The notes under the pieces were generated by a model. The model had not been told where the DNA came from and searched no databases. It saw only the letters and a list, made by a program, of their open reading frames with translations. A program made the position numbers and the translations under genes. A stretch of DNA of 64,000 nt from Ignavibacteriales bacterium (lineage in GTDB: Bacteria > Bacteroidota > Ignavibacteria > Ignavibacteriales > Melioribacteraceae): positions 1 through 64,000 of the forward strand of contig JAGUYK010000032.1 in the NCBI GenBank assembly GCA_020061355.1, written 5' to 3'. Below, one piece after another: positions 8,518 through 15,504 of this stretch. Within the stretch, counting starts at the first letter, position 1; each line of letters opens with the position of its first letter.

Positions 8518-10155
8518 TTATTTTTCTGACATGAAAGGATAACGGAAATCTTTTCTTGTTACAAAGTTTTCCTTTATAGTTCTTGGAGAAACCCAGCGTA
8601 CAAGGTTTAAAAAGCTTCCGGCTTTATCATTAGTCCCGCTTCCTCTTGCACCGCCGAATGGTTGTTGACCCACTACTGCGCCGGTCGGTTTATCATTGAT
8701 ATAAAAATTACCTGCCGCATGTTTCAATATCCGATCTGCAGTTACAATAGCAGTTCTGTCCTGTCCAAATATTGCACCGGTTAAGGCGTAGGGAGAAGTT
8801 TCATCACAAAGATGAAGCGTTTCTTCATATTTCTCGTCATCATAAACGTAAACTGTTAATACCGGTCCGAATATTTCTTCTTCCATCGTTTTGAATTTTG
8901 GATCTGTTGTAACAATTATTGTGGGATTGATAAAATACCCGACTTTATCATCGTAATCGCCACCAACGATGATCTCGGCATCTTTATTGTTACGTGCGTA
9001 TTCGATATAGCTTACAATTGTATCGAATGCAGCCTTATCAATTACAGCATTGTTATAGTTCGAAAAATCAGCAACATCACCGGTTTTTAGTTTTTTAAGT
9101 TCAGTTACTAAATAATGTTTTACTTCAGGCCAAAGAGATTTTGGAATGTATGTTCTGGAAGCTGCAGAACATTTTTGTCCCTGGTATTCAAACGCACCTT
9201 GAATTAGTGAAACTCCAACACCTCTTGCATCGGCACTCTTATGAACAAAGACAAAATCTTTCCCGCCCGTTTCACCGACGATTCTAGGATATGTTTTATA
9301 CTTCGGAAGATTGTTCGAAATAGTTTTCCACATCTGCTGAAAAACCGGAGTGCTTCCTGTAAAATGGAGTCCTGCAAAATTTCTGTTTTCAAAAATAATA
9401 TTGCTTATAGTTGGACCCGAACCGGGCAAAAAATTAATTACGCCCGGCGGCAATCCTGCAGCTTCAAGCAATTTAACAATGAAATAAGCTGAATAAACAC
9501 TTGTTCCAGCCGGTTTTAAGATTGAAACATTTCCCATTATTGCAGGAGCACCGGGAAGATTTGCATTGAAAGTTGTAAAATTGAACGGAGCTATAGCATA
9601 AACAAAACCTTCAAGCGGTCTGTATTCCATTCTATTCCACATTCCGTGAGGTGAATGAGGGGGCTGTTCCTGATAAATCTTGTTTGCATAAAATATGTTG
9701 AAACGGAAAAAGTCTGCAGTTTCGCAAACAGCATCAATTTCTGCCTGATGAACATTTTTACTTTGACACAACATTGTTGAGGCATTTAAAATATAGCGCC
9801 AATCGGTTAATGTTATCATATCGGCTGCTCGTGAAAAAATAGCTGCTCTGTCATGCCATTCCATAACCGACCAGATTTTGTATGCTTCCATTGCAGCTTC
9901 AATTGCCATATTAACTTCTTTTTCTCCGGCTTTGTGATATTTGCCAAGCACATGTTTGTGATTGTGGGGCATTACTATATTTGCTGTGTTGCCGGTTCTT
10001 ATTTCTTTTCCGCCTATAATAAGTGGAATATCAATCTGTTGACTCTGCATTTCTTTCAGTTTGGACTTTAATGCTTCTCTCTCGGGTGTTCCGGGTGCAT
10101 ATGATTTTACCTCTTCATTTGCGGGTAAAGAGAAGTTAAAAATTGCATTTACCAT
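8518..10155 (-). CDS. pruA: L-glutamate gamma-semialdehyde (P5C) dehydrogenase
   Basis: NAD-dependent oxidation of glutamate semialdehyde/P5C to glutamate. The mammalian enzyme also oxidises the 3-hydroxy analogue to 4-hydroxyglutamate. The 545 residues correspond to the monofunctional ALDH4A1-type enzyme, not to the C-terminal half of a PutA fusion. The catalytic Cys is at about 329 (EYQGQKCSA) and the general-base Glu at about 295 (VGETGGKD). FTGSTPVF and PFGGARGSGTNDKAG are also present. It can take P5C from both proline dehydrogenase and the HypD dehydratase of this island. It is separated by 289 bases from the aminotransferase gene upstream, so it may have its own promoter. Confidence 0.96.
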   Translation of the reverse strand: MVNAIFNFSLPANEEVKSYAPGTPEREALKSKLKEMQSQQIDIPLIIGGKEIRTGNTANIVMPHNHKHVLGKYHKAGEKEVNMAIEAAMEAYKIWSVMEWHDRAAIFSRAADMITLTDWRYILNASTMLCQSKNVHQAEIDAVCETADFFRFNIFYANKIYQEQPPHSPHGMWNRMEYRPLEGFVYAIAPFNFTTFNANLPGAPAIMGNVSILKPAGTSVYSAYFIVKLLEAAGLPPGVINFLPGSGPTISNIIFENRNFAGLHFTGSTPVFQQMWKTISNNLPKYKTYPRIVGETGGKDFVFVHKSADARGVGVSLIQGAFEYQGQKCSAASRTYIPKSLWPEVKHYLVTELKKLKTGDVADFSNYNNAVIDKAAFDTIVSYIEYARNNKDAEIIVGGDYDDKVGYFINPTIIVTTDPKFKTMEEEIFGPVLTVYVYDDEKYEETLHLCDETSPYALTGAIFGQDRTAIVTADRILKHAAGNFYINDKPTGAVVGQQPFGGARGSGTNDKAGSFLNLVRWVSPRTIKENFVTRKDFRYPFMSEK

Positions 10156-10444
10156 ATAAATAACCTGTTTCCTTTTAAAAAATTATTTTCTTGTTAACAA
10201 ATATATAACATCCGATTATTGAAAAAAATTCAAAAACTCCGATTTAATATTCAGCTTTATAATATTTGCTAATAATAGTACTGATTCTTATGAATCTTGA
10301 GATTTTTTGCAGAATACGCATTCTTTATGGTAGAACAAATAGTAATTGAATAGAGAAGTCCAAATTAAATGACATATCGAAAGATCATTTATCAATAAAT
10401 TTGAAATGAGAAATAGGAGTTTTATTATGCTTCAAAATTCGTAA
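10156..10444 (-). promoter_or_regulatory. Intergenic region upstream of P5C dehydrogenase
   Basis: This 289-base AT-rich gap between the aminotransferase and P5C dehydrogenase genes contains no credible ORF. It has only a weak 6-base-arm hairpin (10367-10390). It probably holds a second promoter for pruA. I see no clear box sequences. Confidence 0.35.
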
Positions 10445-11557
10445 TTATAGAACTTCCTTTAATGATTTGATAAAATAATCAATCATCCTCTCGTTGGAAT
10501 TATAACCCATCAAGCCGATTCTCCAAACTTTTCCAGCAAGCTCTCCAAGTCCCACACCAATTTCCAGATTGTGTTTATTTAATAAGTCCATTCTTACTTG
10601 AGCTTCGTCAACTCCATCAGGTACTTTAATTGTCAGCAAGTTTGGTATTCTTTCATTTTCAGGAACAAGCGGTTCCAAACCCAGTTCTTTTAATCGTGAA
10701 ATTAATTTTAAACTGTTCTCTTTATGTCTACTCCATGAGTTTTCTATTCCTTCTTCTTTTAGAAGAAGCAGTGCTTCATGTAAACCATAGAATTGATTAC
10801 TTGGTGCTGTGTGATGATATACTCTTTTCCCCGGTCCGCTCCAATAACTTAAAAGAAGATTCAAATCATTGAACCAGCTTTGCACCGGAATTTTCCTATT
10901 CTTAATATGATCAACTGCACGCTGGCTGAATGTAATAGGCGACATCCCGGCAACACACGATAATCCTTTCTGAGAACAGGAATAGGCGGCATCAATCTCC
11001 CATTTATCAATTTGGACTTCGACTGCGCCAAGCGATGTAACTGTATCAGCAATAACAAGGGCATTATATTTATGAACGATTTCTGAGAGTGTTTTAATAT
11101 CAGATAAAGCGCCGGTCGATGTCTCTGCATGAACAAACGCAACAACTTTTGAATCGGGATTCTGCTTAAGTGCATATTCGAGTTTATTAGGATCGATTGC
11201 TCGTCCCCATGTTTCTTTTACTACCACCACCTTTCCGCCAATTTTTTCTACGATCTGGGTCATTCGATTTGCGAAATATCCGCCTACACACACAACAACT
11301 TTATCACCAGGTTGAACTAGGTTGATCAAACAGGCTTCCATTCCAAGAGAGCCTGGACCCGAGAGAACAAATGTAGCATCGTTCTCTGTTTTAAATGTAT
11401 ATCTGAGTATATCTTTAATTTCATCCATCAACTCGATGAATTGAGGGTCGAGATGACCAAGTGCCGGTTTTGACAATGCCTTTAAAACTTTCGGATGAAC
11501 ATTAGATGGACCAGGTCCCATTAAAATTCTATTTATAGGCATGAAAGTGTTGATCAT
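10445..11557 (-). CDS. Alanine-glyoxylate aminotransferase-like PLP enzyme
   Basis: Class V aminotransferase, 370 residues. The N-terminal NRILMGPGPSNV and GHLDPQF, the ENSWSRH segment and the C-terminal KVWRIGLMG closely resemble human AGT as I remember it. The PLP lysine is about Lys197 in CSQKGLS. AGT transfers the amino group of alanine (or serine) to glyoxylate to give glycine. Its place right after a HOGA1-like aldolase, which would release glyoxylate, makes this role likely. Serine-glyoxylate or serine-pyruvate transaminase activity is the main alternative. ATG 11557 has a GGAG ribosome-binding site 5-6 bases upstream. Confidence 0.85.
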   Translation of the reverse strand: MINTFMPINRILMGPGPSNVHPKVLKALSKPALGHLDPQFIELMDEIKDILRYTFKTENDATFVLSGPGSLGMEACLINLVQPGDKVVVCVGGYFANRMTQIVEKIGGKVVVVKETWGRAIDPNKLEYALKQNPDSKVVAFVHAETSTGALSDIKTLSEIVHKYNALVIADTVTSLGAVEVQIDKWEIDAAYSCSQKGLSCVAGMSPITFSQRAVDHIKNRKIPVQSWFNDLNLLLSYWSGPGKRVYHHTAPSNQFYGLHEALLLLKEEGIENSWSRHKENSLKLISRLKELGLEPLVPENERIPNLLTIKVPDGVDEAQVRMDLLNKHNLEIGVGLGELAGKVWRIGLMGYNSNERMIDYFIKSLKEVL

Positions 11558-11607
11558 ATATACTCCAGCATAATTTTTTTGATTATGAATTATTATTCAT
11601 TCAACAG

Positions 11608-12495
11608 TTATTCTATTAATGAGGCAATTTTTAATATTTCCTTCAATTGTGATCTATCGTTTTCATTTATTGTTGATAGCGGTGCCCTTGGTTCGCCACC
11701 GAAATATCCCATCATATCCATCGCTGCTTTTAATCCTGCAACACCATACTTAGCAGTAACCGCTTTATTGACCGGAATCATTCTGTTTTGAAGAGTTAAA
11801 GCGTCTTTCAAATTTCCTTTCTCAATCAATTTCTGAATTTCCATACATTCACCGGGTGCAATATTAGCAAGTGCAAGAATTCCTCCGACAGCTCCTGAAG
11901 TAAAACCGGAATAGAGCATCGATGCGGTGCCAACAATAACTGCAAAGCCTTTGTCCGTATATGAAATGAATTCGTTGTTCTGTCTAACATTTTCAGAACT
12001 GTTTTTAATTCCTACTATGTTGGGGTGTTCTGATAATTTTGCAACAGTTTCTGCTTCAATATCAACGCCGGTAAATTTCGGAACGTTATATATTATCACT
12101 GGTATTTTTACAGCATCAGCAACTGCAGTAAAATATTTTATAAAAGCTTCGTGCTTCATTTCAGATTTGTAAAATGAAGGTGTGAGTATTAAAAGGAAAT
12201 CTGCGCCTCTAGCGACAGATTCATTCGAAAGGGAAATGGTTTCTTTTATAGAATCGCTCCCCGTTCCGGCAATAATGTGTTTATCAGGTGAAGCAAACTT
12301 TTTTGTTGCTTCAACAAGTTTTAATTTTTCCTCACGAGTAAGAAAAACGGATTCGCCGTTTGAACCCATTACAACATAGCCTGTCAAGTCGGTTTTATTC
12401 CACTTGTTTATGTTGAATTCAAGTTTATCAATTGCGAGTTCGCCGTTTACAAACGGTGTTGTAATCGGCGGCATTATTCCTTTTAATTGTTTCAT
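11608..12495 (-). CDS. 4-hydroxy-2-oxoglutarate aldolase-like (HOGA1 type, DapA superfamily)
   Basis: Schiff-base aldolase of 295 residues. It belongs to the DapA/NAL superfamily, but the motif is GSNGE (44-48), as in mammalian HOGA1, rather than the GTTGE of dihydrodipicolinate synthase. Schiff-base Lys164 (GIKNS) and Tyr136 (YNVP) keep exactly the HOGA1 spacing from Ser45 (constant offset of 32 from the human Ser77/Tyr168/Lys196 as I recall them). The C-terminal YGVAGLKAAMDMMGYFGG and RAPL also match HOGA1. The enzyme would split 4-hydroxy-2-oxoglutarate into pyruvate and glyoxylate. It lies 12 bases after proline dehydrogenase and 50 bases before the AGT-like gene, which fits that role. 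KDG/NAL-type activity is the fallback. Confidence 0.8.
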   Translation of the reverse strand: MKQLKGIMPPITTPFVNGELAIDKLEFNINKWNKTDLTGYVVMGSNGESVFLTREEKLKLVEATKKFASPDKHIIAGTGSDSIKETISLSNESVARGADFLLILTPSFYKSEMKHEAFIKYFTAVADAVKIPVIIYNVPKFTGVDIEAETVAKLSEHPNIVGIKNSSENVRQNNEFISYTDKGFAVIVGTASMLYSGFTSGAVGGILALANIAPGECMEIQKLIEKGNLKDALTLQNRMIPVNKAVTAKYGVAGLKAAMDMMGYFGGEPRAPLSTINENDRSQLKEILKIASLIE

Positions 12496-12507
12496 ATTTT
12501 ATTCTAA

Positions 12508-13440
12508 TCAGTTTTTAAAAATATTTTTTAGTACAAACCAAATATTGGCCGGACGTTCAGCAAGTCGGCGCATATACCATGGATACCACGATTCACCATA
12601 AGCTATAAGTACTCTGAAGCTATATCCATCTACTGCCAACTGTTTTTGCAAGGATGTTTTTATTCCATAGAGCATCTGGAATTCATACTTCGATTTGTGA
12701 ATATTTTGAATTTCGGCTTCACTTATGATTCGGTTTATCAATTTTTCATCATGAGTAGCAAAAACGAGTCGAATCTTTTTCTCTTTGGATCCGATTAATA
12801 AATTCCTGGCACAATTGAAAAAATTATCATCTGCCTGAGCTTTGTCTTTAAATACAAAATTATGCGGTTCTTTATACGCACCTTTTACCATCCTTATAGA
12901 TGGATTTGTGGCTTCTAAGTCTTCAATATCCTTTTCTGTTCTAAATAGATATGCCTGAAGACAGATGCCGACGTTTTCAAAATCCTTTTTACATCTCTTA
13001 TAAAAATCTATTGTCCTCTGAGTATAAATAGTGCTCTCCATGTCGATAAAAACTGTATTGTTCAGTTTTTCTTTAGCGCTTTTTACAATAGCATAAAAGT
13101 TTTTGAAAGTCTCTTCTTCAGAAAGATCGAATCCGAGTTGTGTCAACTTTACAGATATTTCAATGTCGAGTTTCCTTTCAGCAATTTTGTCAATTAGCTG
13201 AAGGTAATGATCACGTACTTCGGTGGCTTCTGAAAGATGAGAGATGTTTTCACCAAGCTTAGTGAAAACCGATGGGATACCAAAAGTTAAGAACTCCTTA
13301 GAAGCCTCAAGTGCAGCATCTTCCGTCTCACCCGGCATGAATTTCTTAACGGCTTTTCGAACGAATCCCAATTTCGAAATCCGTTCTTTCATCAATTTAT
13401 TTTCAGACATCCATAGGAGGATGTTTCTAGTGATGCTCAT
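12508..13440 (-). CDS. Proline dehydrogenase (monofunctional), possibly acting on hydroxyproline
   Basis: FAD-dependent oxidation of proline to P5C, passing electrons to the quinone pool; 310 residues forming a TIM barrel without a P5CDH domain. Key motifs are ISVKLTQLG, MVKGAYKEP and the substrate-binding tail RRLAERPAN near the C terminus. I chose ATG 13440 because GGAAG lies five bases upstream. An in-frame ATG at 13461 would start inside a palindromic repeat. The adjacent HOGA1-like and AGT-like genes make a hydroxyproline dehydrogenase (PRODH2-like) function conceivable, but the sequence alone does not separate the two substrates. Confidence 0.88.
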   Translation of the reverse strand: MSITRNILLWMSENKLMKERISKLGFVRKAVKKFMPGETEDAALEASKEFLTFGIPSVFTKLGENISHLSEATEVRDHYLQLIDKIAERKLDIEISVKLTQLGFDLSEEETFKNFYAIVKSAKEKLNNTVFIDMESTIYTQRTIDFYKRCKKDFENVGICLQAYLFRTEKDIEDLEATNPSIRMVKGAYKEPHNFVFKDKAQADDNFFNCARNLLIGSKEKKIRLVFATHDEKLINRIISEAEIQNIHKSKYEFQMLYGIKTSLQKQLAVDGYSFRVLIAYGESWYPWYMRRLAERPANIWFVLKNIFKN

Positions 13441-13456
13441 TACACTTCCATCACAA

Positions 13457-13506
13457 GTCATGCTTCGACTATCCCTCGCTTCGCTCGGGATTGCTCAGCA
13501 TGACGA
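13457..13506. repeat. 50-bp palindromic repeat, copy 1
   Basis: Identical at all 50 positions, and in the same orientation, to 13938-13987. The ends are 8-base inverted repeats (GTCATGCT / AGCATGAC) and the centre is an imperfect GC-rich palindrome (CCCTCGCTTCGCTCGGG). It encodes the last 14 codons and the stop of the GIY-YIG gene, and ends 17 bases before the chosen proline dehydrogenase start. Confidence 0.9.
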
Positions 13507-13799
13507 CGTTTTGTATTTCTTCTTTTTGATAGGATTTTAAGTTTATCAAAATCCCGAATTTTTAATGCTTCCTTTTTGGCTCGGCTCCAGCCTTTAATCT
13601 GTTTTTCCCGTTCGATGGCAATTGACGGGCTGTTAAATTCTTCGTAATAAAAAAGTTCAAAAGGTAATCTTGCTGATACATAACTATCATGACTGCTAGA
13701 ATTATGCTCTTGCAGTCGTCGTTCAATATTATTTGTAACGCCAGTATAGTAACTACCATCAGAACATTTTAAAATGTAAACGTACATCCGTTTCTTCAT
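13458..13799 (-). CDS. GIY-YIG nuclease-superfamily protein
   Basis: Small single-domain GIY-YIG protein of 113 residues. The fold motif is YVYILKCSDGSYYTG at about 6-20, then the Arg segment ERRLQEHN (about 26-33) and the Glu-bearing AIEREKQIKGWS (about 61-72). The last 14 residues (HAEQSRAKRGIVEA) are encoded by the palindromic repeat at 13457-13506, so the tail is not part of the ancestral protein. The gene interrupts an otherwise metabolic gene string and is flanked by two identical 50-bp repeats. It looks like an inserted, selfish or housekeeping repeat-associated gene; its target is unknown. Confidence 0.85.
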   Translation of the reverse strand: MKKRMYVYILKCSDGSYYTGVTNNIERRLQEHNSSSHDSYVSARLPFELFYYEEFNSPSIAIEREKQIKGWSRAKKEALKIRDFDKLKILSKRRNTKRRHAEQSRAKRGIVEA

Positions 13800-13852
13800 G
13801 TTATCATCTAATCTATCTAACAGATCTTTACAAAAATAGTGTATATACCGAA

Positions 13853-13898
13853 GTCAGACTGAGCCACACGACGTTAGTCGTGTGAGTCGAAGTCTGAC
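13853..13898. repeat. Nested palindrome between GIY-YIG gene and repeat copy 2
   Basis: The outer arms GTCAGACT (13853-13860) and AGTCTGAC (13891-13898) enclose a perfect inner hairpin, CACACGAC (13865-13872), loop GTTA, GTCGTGTG (13877-13884). The architecture (8-base outer arms around an inner palindrome, about 46 bases) resembles that of the flanking 50-bp repeats but the sequence differs. Confidence 0.8.
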
Positions 13899-13937
13899 GG
13901 GTGACAACTTAATATTCTGGTTTTGTTTACTTCTCCG

Positions 13938-13987
13938 GTCATGCTTCGACTATCCCTCGCTTCGCTCGGGATTGCTCAGCATGACGA
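13938..13987. repeat. 50-bp palindromic repeat, copy 2
   Basis: Direct second copy of 13457-13506, start-to-start distance 481 bases, with no mismatch. It ends 9 bases before the stop of the Xaa-Pro aminopeptidase gene and may also act as a 3' hairpin for that transcript. Confidence 0.9.
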
Positions 13988-13996
13988 ATGCATTAT

Positions 13997-15391
13997 TTAT
14001 ATTTTATCTGAAGCTACTGCTTCTACTTCATCAACAGTTTTTGGAATTGGTTTTCCAAGAACACGGCATCCATTATTTGTTACTACAATATCATCTTCAA
14101 TCCGGACACCGCTGAATTTCCTAAATTGATTAACCTTAGCATAGTTAATGAATTCGGAAAATTTCTTCTCACTCTGCCATTTATCAATTAGCTCTGGTAT
14201 AAAATAAATTCCCGGCTCAACTGTTAATACAACTCCCGGAACGAGAGGTCTTGCATAACGGAGCGATTTTAAACCAAACTGAGTGCTTCGTTTGGTCTTT
14301 TCATCATAACCGAAATTATTTTCACCATAGTTTTCCATATCGTGAACATCAAGACCCATAAGATGGCCTAATCCGTGAGGGAAGAAGAGTGCATGTGCGC
14401 CAGCTTCAACGGCATCTTTTGTGTTTCCTTTCATCACTCCGAGCGCTTTCAATCCGTCAGTAATTACTTCCGCAGCTTTAAGATGAATCGATTTATAGTT
14501 CTGTTTCGGTTTAATTTCGTTTATAGCTGTCATGTTTGCAGCTAGAACAATTTCGTAAATAAATTTCTGGACCGGGGTAAATTTACCATTAACAGGAAAA
14601 GTTCTTGTAATATCACTTGAATAATGTGAAACCGCTTCAACACCCGAATCATTTACAACTAGATCTCCGTCCTTTAATTTATTACCGTAATAATGGTTGT
14701 GAAGAGTTTGAACATTACGCGAAAAGATTGGCGGAAATGCAAGCCCGTTTCCGAGCGATAGTGCAAGACCCTCGATAAAACCGGCAACCTCGCGTTCGTA
14801 CATCCCCGGTTTTGTAAATCGCATAGCTGCAGTGTGCATCTCGTAAGCAATGTTTACGGCTTTTTCAATTTCAGCAATTTCCTCTTTTGATTTTACTAAT
14901 CTCTGTTCTGCAGCAGCTTGTATTAATGCCATTGATGCATAATCATTAACTTTTTTAGGGGAAATTCCCAGTAGTCTCTGGATTGTTAATATATTATCGT
15001 AACGGTACTGAGGGATAAATTGAATTTTTCTTCCTTGCTTAACAGCATTGGTACATATTGTTTCAAGTTCACTAAGTGGTTTTGTGATTTTCACACCGCA
15101 TTTTGCAGCGTGTTGTTTGATTGTTGGTTGTGGTCCCATCCACACAATCATATCAATTGTAAAATCATTTCCGAAAACAATTTCTTTATCTTCGTCAACA
15201 TCAATTATGGCGGCAAGTTCAGCACGGTCTAAACCAAAGTAATAGAGGAATGTACTGTCCTGTCTGAAGTGATAAGTGTTATCGGTATAGTTCATCGGTG
15301 CTTCATTGTTGCCGAGAAATAAGATGAGACCATTTTTAATTTTCTTTTTTAATTCTGATCGGCGTTGAATATAGGTTTTTGCATTAAACAT
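13997..15391 (-). CDS. pepP: Xaa-Pro aminopeptidase (M24B)
   Basis: Dimetal aminopeptidase that removes an N-terminal residue preceding proline, and probably hydroxyproline; 464 residues with an N-terminal creatinase-like domain and a pita-bread catalytic domain. Metal ligands are visible in VVNDSGVEAVSHYSSDITR (two Asp), HGLGHLMGLDVHD (His), VEPGIYF (Glu) and GVRIEDDIVVT (Glu). The start has a GAGGTAAAA ribosome-binding site. It fits the island as the step that frees imino acids from peptides before catabolism. Confidence 0.93.
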   Translation of the reverse strand: MFNAKTYIQRRSELKKKIKNGLILFLGNNEAPMNYTDNTYHFRQDSTFLYYFGLDRAELAAIIDVDEDKEIVFGNDFTIDMIVWMGPQPTIKQHAAKCGVKITKPLSELETICTNAVKQGRKIQFIPQYRYDNILTIQRLLGISPKKVNDYASMALIQAAAEQRLVKSKEEIAEIEKAVNIAYEMHTAAMRFTKPGMYEREVAGFIEGLALSLGNGLAFPPIFSRNVQTLHNHYYGNKLKDGDLVVNDSGVEAVSHYSSDITRTFPVNGKFTPVQKFIYEIVLAANMTAINEIKPKQNYKSIHLKAAEVITDGLKALGVMKGNTKDAVEAGAHALFFPHGLGHLMGLDVHDMENYGENNFGYDEKTKRSTQFGLKSLRYARPLVPGVVLTVEPGIYFIPELIDKWQSEKKFSEFINYAKVNQFRKFSGVRIEDDIVVTNNGCRVLGKPIPKTVDEVEAVASDKI

Positions 15392-15463
15392 TTTTACCTC
15401 AAGTTATTAAGTTTTTATAAGTTCAAATCTGCTAAATCAGTTCTGCCTATGTGCTATTAAATA

Positions 15464-15504
15464 GAACGCTGATGACACGGATTTAACAGATGCTCGCGGA
15501 TTCT
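15464..15504. repeat. Dispersed repeat fragment of the ACGGATTTAACAGAT type
   Basis: The stretch carries CGCTGATGACACGGATTTAA and GCTCGCGGATT, a repetitive wording (GATnnCnCGGATT) that I recall as common between genes of Bacteroidota and Ignavibacteria. It runs up to the HypD stop codon. The recurring unit inside it is GATGACACGGATT / GATGCTCGCGGATT. Confidence 0.45.

Noticed and set aside
11608-12495. Dihydrodipicolinate synthase (lysine biosynthesis)
   Set aside because: The superfamily fits, but GSNGE replaces GTTGE, the C-terminal region matches HOGA1, and the neighbours are proline dehydrogenase and an AGT-like enzyme rather than lysine genes.
13457-13987. Insertion sequence or homing intron
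   Set aside because: No transposase, no target-site duplication that I can define, and the GIY-YIG protein is the short single-domain type rather than an intron-encoded homing endonuclease with DNA-binding modules.
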